The position numbers and the translations under genes are program-made. The notes beneath the pieces were generated by a model. The model was not told the origin of the DNA. It saw only the letters and a list, made by a program, of their open reading frames with translations, and ran no database searches. This document shows, piece after piece, positions 1 to 7,556 of a DNA stretch of 63,758 nucleotides. Numbering within the stretch: position 1 is the stretch's first letter; each line of letters opens with the position of its first letter. This stretch comes from Gammaproteobacteria bacterium. GTDB taxonomy: Bacteria > Pseudomonadota > Gammaproteobacteria > Steroidobacterales > GCA-2729495. Location of the stretch: NCBI GenBank assembly GCA_013001905.1, contig JABDLC010000057.1, forward strand, positions 1 through 63,758, written 5' to 3'.

Positions 1-1
1 G

Positions 2-493
2 GTTGACGATGCGATCAACGCACTGGCGTACATGGAGCAGACCGGGGACGCGTATATGCCCTGGGCCACGCTCTGGGGCTACTCGGCGGGTGCCTATATT
101 TCACTGATCACCGGCTACTCGCTGGACGATTTCGGGATTCCGTCCGTTGGGGCGGCCGCTGTGATTGATATTGCCGGCGGCATTGACGATGCCACCGTAG
201 GCACACCGTTTGACGACCCGACGGGCGCTGACCCTGTGCTTATGATCATTCACGGCACTGACGACGGCGTCGTGCCCTTCACCAATGCGACATTTTTGCG
301 TGATGCGGCCGTCGACGCGGGCCTGCCGCTGGACTATCAGCCGATTGCCGGTGGCGGTCACACCGTTGATCTCTTTAATACGAATGCTTCGAACGGCCCG
401 ACTGCTGGTACGACCCTGTTTCAACGCAGCGTGGACTGGTTGAGCGAGACCGTGCTGTTTGGTCAGTCCCCCGGGCCGCTTGTGATCGAATAA
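2..493 (+). CDS. Alpha/beta hydrolase, C-terminal part (truncated by window edge)
   Basis: The frame is open to the left edge, so the N-terminus is missing. The visible 163 residues hold the nucleophile elbow GYSAG about 25 residues in, then HGTDDG followed by VVPF, which supplies the acid residue, and GGGHT, which supplies the histidine. This is the order expected in an alpha/beta hydrolase of the esterase/lipase or BD-FAE type. The substrate cannot be read from the sequence. The C-terminus ends 35 bp before the EamA transporter gene, so the two could be cotranscribed. Fold confidence is high; function is open. Confidence 0.8.
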   Translation, partial: VDDAINALAYMEQTGDAYMPWATLWGYSAGAYISLITGYSLDDFGIPSVGAAAVIDIAGGIDDATVGTPFDDPTGADPVLMIIHGTDDGVVPFTNATFLRDAAVDAGLPLDYQPIAGGGHTVDLFNTNASNGPTAGTTLFQRSVDWLSETVLFGQSPGPLVIE

Positions 494-528
494 CGGCGTC
501 CGCACGCTACTCATACGGAGAGCACCAC

Positions 529-1371
529 ATGTCTGCGCTGATCTGGATGTCCGGTACGTTGCTGTCGTTTACGCTCATGGCAATCGGTGCGCGTGAACTG
601 ACTGACGAAATTGATATCTTCCAGACGCTGCTGTTCCGTAGCGCAATAGGGCTGGTGATCATGGCATCCTGGCTCGCGTATACCGGCAAGCTTAATGGAT
701 TGCGTGACGGCAACATGCGGCTCCACCTGACACGCAACGTGTTTCATTTCGGCGGGCAGTACGGTTGGTTTCTCGGCATCGGCCTGTTGCCGCTGGCGGA
801 AGTCTTTGCGCTCGAGTTCACCGTGCCGGTCTGGACCATGCTGATCGCGGTGCTGTTTCTGGACGAGCGTCTGACGTGGGCGAAGGGCATCTGTGTGGCG
901 CTGGGTCTCGCCGGTGTTGCCGTGATCGTCGGGCCGGGGGCCGAACTGATTGAGCCGGCCGCACTCATCGTGCTCGGCGCGGCACTGTGCTACGGCATCG
1001 CGAATGGCACAACCAAGGCGCTGTCGGATAGCGAGAGCGCTGCCGTGGTCCTGTTTTATATGTGTGCCATACAGCTGCCCATTGCGCTGGGGTTCAGCCT
1101 CGGCAGCTTGACGATGCCCGTCGGCATTGAATGGTTATGGCTGTTCGTCGTCGCGCTGACGGCACTGAGCGCGCATTACTGCATGACCCGGGCCATGGCC
1201 TGCGCTGAGGCCACCACCGTGGCCGCACTCGATTTCCTGCGCCTGCCGCTGATCGTAATCGTGGGGATCGCTCTCTACAACGAACCGTTTAAATGGACGG
1301 TCTTCCTCGGCGCAGCGTTGATGCTGGCAGGTAACGTGATCAACCTGCGCGACACCCAGGAAGACAAGTAG
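529..1371 (+). CDS. EamA/DMT-superfamily transporter
   Basis: A 280-residue, very hydrophobic protein with about ten membrane segments arranged as two repeats (roughly residues 1-135 and 145-275). This is the usual architecture of drug/metabolite transporters of the EamA family in the inner membrane. Members export or import small metabolites such as amino acids, nucleotide sugars or purines; the substrate is not predictable here. The ATG at 529 has GGAG 8 bp upstream. It lies 35 bp behind the truncated hydrolase and converges on the mscS-like gene. Family assignment is firm, specificity unknown. Confidence 0.88.
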   Translation: MSALIWMSGTLLSFTLMAIGARELTDEIDIFQTLLFRSAIGLVIMASWLAYTGKLNGLRDGNMRLHLTRNVFHFGGQYGWFLGIGLLPLAEVFALEFTVPVWTMLIAVLFLDERLTWAKGICVALGLAGVAVIVGPGAELIEPAALIVLGAALCYGIANGTTKALSDSESAAVVLFYMCAIQLPIALGFSLGSLTMPVGIEWLWLFVVALTALSAHYCMTRAMACAEATTVAALDFLRLPLIVIVGIALYNEPFKWTVFLGAALMLAGNVINLRDTQEDK

Positions 1372-1375
1372 CGCA

Positions 1376-1396
1376 CCGGTCGCTTATTGCGACCGG
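1376..1396. terminator. Inverted repeat between convergent genes, possible bidirectional terminator
   Basis: CCGGTCGC, loop TTATT, GCGACCGG makes a perfect 8-bp stem between the stop of the EamA gene and the stop of the MscS gene; the right arm is inside the last MscS codons. There is no T-tract on either side, so termination is plausible but not shown. Confidence 0.4.
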
Positions 1397-2274
1397 CCGC
1401 CCGCCACCTGCGACAGACCCTTCCAGACATCGTCCTGCACGTTGTCCACAAACAACTGCAGGTGCGGGAAGGGGATCTCGATGCCCGCATCATCCAGCGC
1501 GATTTTGCCGGCTTCATTCAGCTTGAAGAACACACGGCGCTTGTCATCTGCGGAATCGACCCAGGCGCGCATCGTCAGATTCACACTGGAGCCGGCGAGT
1601 TCACTGACCACCACGTCAGGCGCAGGGTCTTCGAGCACACCGTCAACCGCCCGGATGGCTTCCAGCAACACTTCGCGCGCTTTCGGAATATCTTCTTTGT
1701 AGGCAATGCCGATCACGGCATCGACTCGCAATTCACCGTGTTTGCTGAAGTTCTCGAGCACTTCGTCAATGATGCGCTTGTTGGGCACGACGATGTAAGT
1801 ATTCTGCGGCGTGCGGATGCGCGTAGTACGCAGCGTGATATTGGTGACTTTGCCGTACTCGCCTTCGGTCTCGACCCAGTCACCGACCACGAACGGCTTG
1901 TCCCAGAAAATCAGGATGCCGGCGATAATGTTGGCCACCGAGTCCTGCGCGGCAAAACCAATCGCGATACCCACCACGCCGACACCGGCGAGGGCCGCAG
2001 CGACATTAACGCCCAGCTGCGACAGTGCCATAATGACGCCGAGTATGATGATGGCGTAATGAGCCACGTTATCAACCAGCAGGTTGATCACGACCTCATC
2101 AAAGCCGGCTTTTTGGAAGGCTTTGCGCAGCACAACGCGGGCCGCCCGGGACAGGATGTAGGCCGCTACCACGACCAGAATCGCGGCGATCAGACTGGGG
2201 ATAAACTCAATCAGCCGTTCAACGAACGAGGTGATCAGTTCCTGCAAATCGACTTTACCGAGAAGGTCCTGCAT
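1384..2274 (-). CDS. Small-conductance mechanosensitive channel (MscS family)
   Basis: A 296-residue protein of standard MscS size, with three N-terminal membrane segments (about residues 18-45, 60-85 and 90-120). The third is the Gly/Ala-rich pore helix, containing GVGVVGIAIGFAAQD. The beta domain follows with FWDKPFVVGDWVE, then the alpha/beta C-terminal domain. MscS channels open under membrane tension to release solutes during osmotic downshock. GGAG about 9 bp before the ATG supports the start. It stands alone, convergent with the EamA transporter. Confidence 0.93.
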   Translation of the reverse strand: MQDLLGKVDLQELITSFVERLIEFIPSLIAAILVVVAAYILSRAARVVLRKAFQKAGFDEVVINLLVDNVAHYAIIILGVIMALSQLGVNVAAALAGVGVVGIAIGFAAQDSVANIIAGILIFWDKPFVVGDWVETEGEYGKVTNITLRTTRIRTPQNTYIVVPNKRIIDEVLENFSKHGELRVDAVIGIAYKEDIPKAREVLLEAIRAVDGVLEDPAPDVVVSELAGSSVNLTMRAWVDSADDKRRVFFKLNEAGKIALDDAGIEIPFPHLQLFVDNVQDDVWKGLSQVAGGRSQ

Positions 2275-2509
2275 CGTTTCATACTCCGATCATCATGAAT
2301 GCGTTATTAGCCGTGCACCTGAGCCCGACGACTACGGTATTCGCTGCAATAACCGTGCCGGATGTCAGAGCCGTCAATGAACGTGCTCTCGGGCAGGAGA
2401 TGCGCCAAAAATGCCGCCAAATTTGTAGTTTTTGCAAAAGCGAAGACCGCTGGCACCCGCCACGCTCTGTATGCTCGTCAGTGGCACAGAACTTGCTTGT
2501 ACTGGAGGT

Positions 2510-3031
2510 ATGGTTATTCGTACTCACTCGAAAGATTCCATCGGCAACGTTGACTCGGCTGAGCCGGAGGCCAGTGCGGCCGTGCCGTCGCGCTGGCGCA
2601 CCTACGCGCACTGGCTGGACAGCCTGATTGAGCTGCCCGGTGGCTACCGGATCGGTCTGGGCAGCATTCTCGGACTCTTTCCGGGTGTCGGTGATGCCGC
2701 CGGTGCAGTGCTCGGTGTGCCGATAGTGCTCAGCGCCTGGCGCAATGGTGCGTCTAAAGCCGTGTTGTTTCGCATGATGGGCAATCTGGCGCTGGACACC
2801 ATTGTGGGTGCTGTGCCGGTGCTAGGCGATCTGTTCGACTTCGCGTTCAAATCGCATCAGCGCAATGTCGGCTTACTGGAGCGGTATGCAGCGGAACCCG
2901 TCAAGACCCGGCGTCGCAGCATGGTGAGCGTTGTCGCTCTGTGTGCGGGCTTTATTTTGGTGCTCGTGCTGGTGATTGCTGCCGCACTTACCGTTGCCGG
3001 ATATCTGCTGAGCCTTCTGACCACCGGGTGA
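2510..3031 (+). CDS. DUF4112 domain membrane protein
   Basis: About 173 residues. A soluble N-terminal stretch of about 30 residues precedes the DUF4112 core (about residues 35-125), recognised by LDSLIELPGGYRIGLGSI, the LGLFPGVGDAAGA segment and VLGDLFDFAFKSHQRN. One strongly hydrophobic C-terminal segment (about 145-170) should anchor it in the membrane. Function is unknown. The start is uncertain: GGAGG sits only one base before the ATG at 2510, closer than a normal ribosome-binding site, and the alternatives upstream (2471, 2432) have no site at all. Confidence 0.75.
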   Translation: MVIRTHSKDSIGNVDSAEPEASAAVPSRWRTYAHWLDSLIELPGGYRIGLGSILGLFPGVGDAAGAVLGVPIVLSAWRNGASKAVLFRMMGNLALDTIVGAVPVLGDLFDFAFKSHQRNVGLLERYAAEPVKTRRRSMVSVVALCAGFILVLVLVIAAALTVAGYLLSLLTTG

Positions 3032-3073
3032 ATCGGCTCAGCGGTCGTGCAGGGTAGTGCGACGACTGAAAAA

Positions 3074-3148
3074 TGGTGGGCGATGCTGGGATTGAACCAG
3101 CGACCCCTGCCGTGTGAAGGCAGTGCTCTCCCGCTGAGCTAATCGCCC
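3074..3148 (-). tRNA. tRNA-Val (anticodon CAC)
   Basis: The minus strand folds as a full cloverleaf: acceptor GGGCGAT/ATCGCCC, D arm GCTC...GAGC, anticodon stem CTGCC/GGCAG with loop TTCACAC, T arm GCTGG/CCAGC with TTCAATC, discriminator A and encoded CCA. The CAC anticodon reads GUG. It stands between the DUF4112 gene and the PEP-CTERM genes, on the opposite strand to both. Confidence 0.95.
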
Positions 3149-3180
3149 GTTTCCATAGGCCATGACAGGCCGGAGACGGA

Positions 3181-3186
3181 ATTATA
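3181..3186 (-). promoter_or_regulatory. Candidate -10 element for tRNA-Val
   Basis: On the minus strand a perfect TATAAT lies about 33 bp upstream of the tRNA 5' end. No good -35 hexamer is present at 16-18 bp, so the assignment rests on the -10 alone. Confidence 0.35.
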
Positions 3187-3335
3187 TGACTAAAGGTTCT
3201 GGTGGGGTAGGGGCTGGAAGTCTTTGCTCACGGGCGCTCTGGCGGCGCATCTTTTCCGGGGCCATTGTGACGTGAGCGTGACACGCAGAAGCCGATTTTC
3301 CATAAGGCCTGTGTGTGTGGGGCCTTGGCACGCGA

Positions 3336-3344
3336 TGCTAGTAT
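3336..3344 (+). promoter_or_regulatory. Candidate extended -10 promoter for the PEP-CTERM tandem
   Basis: TGC-TAGTAT is an extended -10 element about 30 bp upstream of the first PEP-CTERM start. TTGGCAC lies just before it but not at a -35 distance. GGGGGA at 3362-3367, 6 bp before the ATG at 3374, is a good ribosome-binding site. A near-identical TGC-TAAAAT precedes the fourth PEP-CTERM gene. Confidence 0.4.
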
Positions 3345-3373
3345 GGCTGCACAGGAATCTTGGGGGATATCTA

Positions 3374-3955
3374 ATGCGCGTTCCTTTTGCGCTGCTTTTG
3401 CTTGCGTTTGGTGGGGCCGTTCAGGCGGCGCCGGTGACGATCGACTTTTCCGGCGACCTTGAGGATGGCGATGTTATTCAAACGCAGGGCTTTGAGTTTA
3501 CGTCGCAGGATGCGTTATCGGGTAGTACCTTACCGGTGCTGATTGTTGACGATCCGGGCAACCAATATGCGGTCTATTGCCCCACCTGTTTGGGATTGAT
3601 GACGAATATAGCCGGTCAGCCGTTTAGCCTGCAAAGTGTCGATTTCACGAGTTTGGTTTTTTTTGGCCCTGAGACTGATGCGACTTTGACTGTGACGGGC
3701 TTTTACAGTGGTGGTGGGCAGGTATCCCAAACTGTGGTGGTGCCGCCAGGATCACGTCCTGCCGATTTAACTGCAATAACTTTCTTGTTTGGTTCGGGCT
3801 GGAACAGCCTTGTCGGCGTCGAATTTGGGGCCACCGATATCCTCGCAGCCGTCGCTCTGGACAATATTGTTGTTGATATCGTTCCCATCCCAGCCGCTGT
3901 CTGGCTGTTTGGGTCTGCGTTAGTTGGCATGGGCTGGTTTAGAAGGGCGTCATGA
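3374..3955 (+). CDS. Secreted protein with VPLPA/PEP-CTERM sorting tail (1)
   Basis: 193 residues: a Sec signal peptide (MRVPFALLLLAFGGAVQAAP), a beta-rich exported domain of about 150 residues with no recognised enzyme motif, and a C-terminal sorting tail VIPIPAAVWLFGSALVG followed by a tryptophan and two arginines. Such tails are recognised by exosortases, which process the protein at the inner membrane on its way to the surface or matrix. A start at 3224 would add 50 basic residues before the signal peptide; ATG 3374 with GGGGGA 6 bp upstream is far better. It overlaps the next gene by 4 bp (ATGA), so the tandem is probably translationally coupled. Confidence 0.85.
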   Translation: MRVPFALLLLAFGGAVQAAPVTIDFSGDLEDGDVIQTQGFEFTSQDALSGSTLPVLIVDDPGNQYAVYCPTCLGLMTNIAGQPFSLQSVDFTSLVFFGPETDATLTVTGFYSGGGQVSQTVVVPPGSRPADLTAITFLFGSGWNSLVGVEFGATDILAAVALDNIVVDIVPIPAAVWLFGSALVGMGWFRRAS

Positions 3956-4557
3956 AGGACTTTTTATGCGCAGTGCTTTTGCTGGCGTTTGGTGTGGCCG
4001 GCCAGGCCGCACTTGTTGACAACGGTGTTTACACGACAGATACCGGCAGCGGTCTCGACTGGCTTGATCTGAGCGTGACAGACGGTCTTAGTATTAACGA
4101 CGCAACGACGCTCTACAGCGACTGGCGTTATGCGACTTTCACAGAGATTGATGCGCTTTACGCAACAGCGTTTCCAACAGCGCCCGATGATGTGCCTTAC
4201 GACGAGTTTGGGGTGTACAACAACGACCCGATCATTTCACAGAAGGCGAACGATTTCGTCGACCTGTTTGGCGAGACTGATATCAGGGGTTCGTTACGGG
4301 TTTCCGGAGGTATTTATTTTGACGACTTTGGTGAAGTGCTGGCCATGTCGATTCAGCCGTATCCAAGCCCTGGTTATTTCTGGCTATACAAGCACGTGCG
4401 AGACTATATAACCATCGACTTCAGTGAGGATCCTGACTTTTCTGACTACCGGAGAGGCCATTTTTTGGTGCGTTCGTCCGTGATCCCCATCCCCGCAGCG
4501 GTCTGGCTGTTCGGTTCGGCGTTATTCGGGCTGGGGTGGTTCAGGCGAAGTTCATGA
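3952..4557 (+). CDS. Secreted protein with VPLPA/PEP-CTERM sorting tail (2)
   Basis: 201 residues: signal peptide ending near GQAA, an exported domain beginning LVDNGVYTTDTGSGLDWLDL, and the sorting tail VIPIPAAVWLFGSALFG plus WFRRSS. The N-terminal pattern of the mature part recurs among PEP-CTERM proteins, but no function is known to me. The start overlaps the previous stop as ATGA and its own stop overlaps the next start in the same way. There is no independent promoter, so it depends on the gene upstream. Confidence 0.85.
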   Translation: MKDFLCAVLLLAFGVAGQAALVDNGVYTTDTGSGLDWLDLSVTDGLSINDATTLYSDWRYATFTEIDALYATAFPTAPDDVPYDEFGVYNNDPIISQKANDFVDLFGETDIRGSLRVSGGIYFDDFGEVLAMSIQPYPSPGYFWLYKHVRDYITIDFSEDPDFSDYRRGHFLVRSSVIPIPAAVWLFGSALFGLGWFRRSS

Positions 4558-5183
4558 TGCGCGTTCTATGCTCTTTGTTGTTGCTTGCGTTTGGAGGGAT
4601 TGCACAGGCAGCTCTGGTTGACTTCGAAGACGTCGCTGCGACAACGCCATGTGTTTCGTTTCCGAACCCCTGTCCGGCATCGATAACGACGCCACAAAAT
4701 TTCGTATTTACGGTCACGAATGCCGACAATGGCAATGAGGTCTATGTAACCAGCAGCAATACCTCAGACGGAAACTTTATAACGGCATTGGGTCCACCGG
4801 ATGGCTACGTGGCGATTACAGTTACGCATCAGTCCGGGCAGGCGTTCAGCCTGACGGCGCTCGATGTTTTCGTGGCTGACGTTTTTGAGGGTGGGTTGCC
4901 AGGCTTCGCCACGGTCAGTGGTTTCGATGCGGCGAGCACCAGTCTTGGTATGCAGACTGTGTCGAGGGTGGGAAGCGGTTGGGAGTCCGTGGCGCTTGAC
5001 GGCAGATGGGGTCCATTGCACAGCGTGGTCGTCGAAGGCGACTTTATATGCACGTTCGGTTGCTTCTGGACATTTCCGAGTGTGGATAATTTCACGGCCA
5101 GCGTTATTCCTGTGCCCGCGGCCGTCTGGCTGTTTGGGTCTGCGTTGTTTGGGCTGGGGTGGGTAAGGGCTAAACAGTCATAA
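4554..5183 (+). CDS. Secreted protein with VPLPA/PEP-CTERM sorting tail (3)
   Basis: 209 residues from the ATGATG at 4554: a signal peptide (about 23 residues), an exported domain starting LVDFEDVAATTPCVSFPNPC, and the tail VIPVPAAVWLFGSALFG ending WVRAKQS. The mature part has four cysteines in two pairs (near the start and near residue 160), suggesting disulfides outside the cytoplasm. A GTG at 4536 would lengthen it by six residues, but the ATGA overlap with the preceding stop argues for 4554. It is the last member of the overlapping tandem. Confidence 0.84.
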   Translation: MMRVLCSLLLLAFGGIAQAALVDFEDVAATTPCVSFPNPCPASITTPQNFVFTVTNADNGNEVYVTSSNTSDGNFITALGPPDGYVAITVTHQSGQAFSLTALDVFVADVFEGGLPGFATVSGFDAASTSLGMQTVSRVGSGWESVALDGRWGPLHSVVVEGDFICTFGCFWTFPSVDNFTASVIPVPAAVWLFGSALFGLGWVRAKQS

Positions 5184-5280
5184 CTCCGCGGTTATCGTTC
5201 AGCTGAATGATTTCGTTGTACATAAGCTGCGATTTTCTTCTCACTTTTGTCGCCTGAAAACCAAATGGCCGCGTGGTCAC

Positions 5281-5289
5281 TGCTAAAAT
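5281..5289 (+). promoter_or_regulatory. Candidate extended -10 promoter
   Basis: TGC-TAAAAT lies about 90 bp upstream of the fourth PEP-CTERM gene and resembles the TGC-TAGTAT before the first one. No convincing -35 hexamer is present. The remaining 5184-5379 sequence holds no gene that I can support. Confidence 0.4.
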
Positions 5290-5379
5290 AGCGCTATCTG
5301 AACAAGGCTGCGCACGCATAGACGCGCTGCTGCAGCCCTGAACGGAAACCGGATAATAAGAAATACAAGGATGTTTCTG

Positions 5380-6087
5380 ATGCGCAAACTTTTCGTGCTG
5401 GCACTGCTCGCGAGCTTTTCTTTAAATGCGAACGCACTTTCGATTCTGCTTTCAGGCGGCAACTCTGAACGTGATGTTACGGATCGCCTGATTGAATTGG
5501 GTCATACCGTCACGAAAGCAAATGCGGCCTGGTATCACGATGACTGGGACTACTCTCCGTATGACGTCGTGGCGTTCCAGTACGCCACCGCCGATGCAGC
5601 TGACATGAACCATCTGGTTGCGCAGGTGCAGGCAGGTAATGTCGGTGTTGTGTTCTTCCGCAGCTGGGGTGCAGATGAAACCGCGCAGGCTCTCGGCATG
5701 AGCGGCGGTGAATTCAACTGGCAGTATGCGAACCAGTTTAATGTTGTCGACAACGGTCACTACATTACTGACGGCGTCGCGACAGGTCAGTATGACCTCG
5801 GCTATACCTACATGACGAGTTCGCCCAATCCGGGTGCCGACACGACTGTGCTGGCGACGGGATCTGACGCTGCCGCACTCATTGTTCACAACACCTGGCG
5901 TGTGGCGATTACGCCGTTCTACGGCCACGTGGATGGCTGGGACGATGAGTCGATCCTTGCGACGCAAATCACAGAGCGCACGCTGCAGTGGGCGGCCGGT
6001 GCGAGCGTCGTGCCCCTTCCTGCAGCCGTCTGGCTGTTCGGTTCTGCGCTGGCCGGCCTCGGCTGGTTGCGCCGCAAGCCGGTTTAA
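5380..6087 (+). CDS. VPLPA-CTERM protein with a ThuA/glutamine-amidotransferase-like domain
   Basis: 235 residues. A signal peptide (MRKLFVLALLASFSLNANA) is followed by a domain of about 190 residues with alternating strands, such as ILLSGGNSERDVTDRLIELG, YDVVAFQYATAD and VGVVFFRSWGADE. This resembles the Rossmann-like core of ThuA/class I amidotransferase-like proteins; I see no clear nucleophilic cysteine, so it may bind rather than hydrolyse. The tail is VVPLPAAVWLFGSALAG then WLRRKPV. AAGG touches the ATG at 5371 but is 9 bp before the ATG at 5380, so the latter is preferred. It stands alone, with a hairpin at its end. Confidence 0.82.
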   Translation: MRKLFVLALLASFSLNANALSILLSGGNSERDVTDRLIELGHTVTKANAAWYHDDWDYSPYDVVAFQYATADAADMNHLVAQVQAGNVGVVFFRSWGADETAQALGMSGGEFNWQYANQFNVVDNGHYITDGVATGQYDLGYTYMTSSPNPGADTTVLATGSDAAALIVHNTWRVAITPFYGHVDGWDDESILATQITERTLQWAAGASVVPLPAAVWLFGSALAGLGWLRRKPV

Positions 6088-6099
6088 AAGACTCCTGTT

Positions 6100-6116
6100 C
6101 CCGCACTCCGTGCGGG
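6100..6116 (+). terminator. GC-rich hairpin after the fourth PEP-CTERM gene
   Basis: CCCGCAC, loop TCC, GTGCGGG forms a 7-bp stem 12 bp after the stop codon. No T-run follows, so it may pause or protect the 3' end rather than terminate alone. Confidence 0.35.
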
Positions 6117-6222
6117 CGCCAGTCCGCTTCTGAGCCGTTCACGGCCGGGCGCCTGTGCCTCGATGCGAAGCAGCGCCCGCGGCGATGTTATTATTGGCGT
6201 TTGCGGCAGTAGGGGAAAACTA

Positions 6223-6792
6223 ATGAAAATAACCACAGTCTTTCTTGCCGTATTGTTTAGCTTCGCATCCGGGGTTGCGAGCGCTGCCACCGTTAATACG
6301 GTTGCGTGTAACGCGGATCCCGTCAATACGCCGGACATCTGTGTGACCAGCGTTGATGGCGTGGTCATCAACGGCACAACGTACAACGTAAACTTCGTCT
6401 ACGACACGTTCACCAATCTCAACGTCGGCGATAATTTTCCGTTCTACCCAACCTATGGCGGGCCGGGCGATGCCAGTGTCGCCGTGGACGCGATTAATCT
6501 GGCGATCAACACGCACAGCACCCATGTGGAACGAATTCTGGCGGCGGGGTCGAGCACCGCTTTTTCGTCCTATGAGGTTGTCAAACAACCGTCTGCCGGC
6601 CCGTTCCAGAACACGAGCCGCGGCATCGCGAGTGGTCCGGCTGGCTCCGCCAGTTTTGCCCGCGTCAATGGTGTTGTTGCGAACGAGGGGTTAGCGCCGC
6701 ACGCAGTGTTCACCGTCGTTCCGGTGCCCGCTGCGCTCTGGCTGTTCGGTTCTGCTATAGCCGGTCTGGGCTGGCGCGCGCGCCGCAAGTGA
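6223..6792 (+). CDS. Secreted protein with VPLPA/PEP-CTERM sorting tail (5)
   Basis: 189 residues: signal peptide MKITTVFLAVLFSFASGVASA, an exported domain with two cysteine-containing segments near the start (VACN and ICVT), and the tail VVPVPAALWLFGSAIAG then WRARRK. AGGGG at 6211-6215, 7 bp before the ATG at 6223, fixes the start; a start at 6163 would put 20 non-signal residues in front. No enzymatic motif is visible. It is separated from the other PEP-CTERM genes by its own 135-bp upstream region. Confidence 0.83.
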   Translation: MKITTVFLAVLFSFASGVASAATVNTVACNADPVNTPDICVTSVDGVVINGTTYNVNFVYDTFTNLNVGDNFPFYPTYGGPGDASVAVDAINLAINTHSTHVERILAAGSSTAFSSYEVVKQPSAGPFQNTSRGIASGPAGSASFARVNGVVANEGLAPHAVFTVVPVPAALWLFGSAIAGLGWRARRK

Positions 6793-6812
6793 TTGTGCGA
6801 TAGTAGACGCTC

Positions 6813-6833
6813 AGTCAGGGGTACGACCTGACT
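6813..6833. repeat. Perfect 7-bp inverted repeat upstream of the DUF937 gene
   Basis: AGTCAGG, loop GGTACGA, CCTGACT lies 20 bp after the fifth PEP-CTERM gene and 30 bp before the DUF937 gene. No T-tract follows. It could be a weak terminator or an operator. Confidence 0.4.
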
Positions 6834-6863
6834 TATAGAGAATACGAACAAGCGGAGAGCGTC

Positions 6864-7367
6864 ATGGATTTTCTGAATACCATTCTTAAAAACGCACAGA
6901 CAGCTGATGAGGTCGGTAAATCTGTGGGTATTGATGGTGACACAGCGACGAAGGTGATCGGTCGGTTGTTGCCCGCGCTGACGGTCGGTTTACAAAAAAA
7001 TGTGCAAAAGGTTGGCGGCGCCAAGGCGCTTGCGAATGCACTGCAATCCGGTAACCATCAGCAGTATGTCGACAACCCCGCATCGGTCAGCGATCCGTCC
7101 ACGGTCGCTGAAGGCAACGGTATACTCGGGCACTTGCTGGGCAGCAAAGATGCCAGTCGTCAGCTGGCCTCGCAGATTAGCGGTGAGACCGGTGTTGATA
7201 CCGGCGCTATCAAAAAGATTCTGCCGATGGTGGCTGCGATCGCGATGGGGGCAGTCAGCAAAGAAACCAATGGCGGCGACAAACTTGAGGACGGGCTCGG
7301 TGCGCTGCTGGGCGGTGGTTCAGGCGGGCTTGACGCTGTGGCCGGTCTGGCAAAGAAGTTTCTCTAA
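6864..7367 (+). CDS. DUF937 domain protein
   Basis: 167 residues, no signal peptide or membrane segment. The pattern fits DUF937 (YidB-like): an N-terminal MDFLNTILKNA, a region LLPALTVGLQKNVQKVGGAK, a histidine-rich QSGNHQQYVDNP turn, GILGHLLGSKDASRQLAS and a Gly-rich end (LGGGSGGLDAVAGLAKKFL). Biochemical function is unknown. GGAG precedes the ATG. It has its own terminator and sits between the PEP-CTERM group and the polysaccharide exporter. Confidence 0.82.
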   Translation: MDFLNTILKNAQTADEVGKSVGIDGDTATKVIGRLLPALTVGLQKNVQKVGGAKALANALQSGNHQQYVDNPASVSDPSTVAEGNGILGHLLGSKDASRQLASQISGETGVDTGAIKKILPMVAAIAMGAVSKETNGGDKLEDGLGALLGGGSGGLDAVAGLAKKFL

Positions 7368-7431
7368 CCACTCACATGCGCCGTCTACGGTGTCTATGGG
7401 GGTGCCCGGTCGCATCGCTGTGATTGGGGTC

Positions 7432-7453
7432 ACGCCGCCCGTGGGCGTTTTTT
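7432..7453 (+). terminator. Rho-independent terminator after the DUF937 gene
   Basis: ACGCC (7432-7436) pairs with GGCGT (7444-7448), followed at once by a T-run (to 7453). It should end transcription before the ABC exporter operon. Confidence 0.6.
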
Positions 7454-7480
7454 GACAAAATCCTCGCTTTGATGCATTTC
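7452..7480 (+). promoter_or_regulatory. Candidate promoter of the polysaccharide ABC exporter operon
   Basis: A perfect -35 TTGACA (7452-7457) overlaps the terminator T-run; 17 bp downstream the best -10 is CATTTC, a poor match. It is the only -35-like sequence between the terminator and the GTG at 7557, but the weak -10 suggests help from an activator or a wrong call. Confidence 0.3.
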
Positions 7481-7556
7481 CCGCACGGGTCTGGCACATT
7501 AGCCGACTTTCGAGCGGCCTTGGCCCGAGAGGCCCGGTCTGGCAAAGAACAGCGCA

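Noticed and set aside
1387-2298. 303-codon plus-strand frame opposite the MscS gene
   Set aside because: It is antisense to a clear MscS channel and has no family match.
3326-3339. Sigma-54-like TTGGCAC...TGC before the first PEP-CTERM gene
   Set aside because: The spacing between GG and GC is 8, not the required 10, so it was not annotated as a promoter.
3224-3373. Upstream extension of the first PEP-CTERM protein
   Set aside because: It would place 50 basic residues before a normal signal peptide; a strong ribosome-binding site precedes the ATG at 3374.
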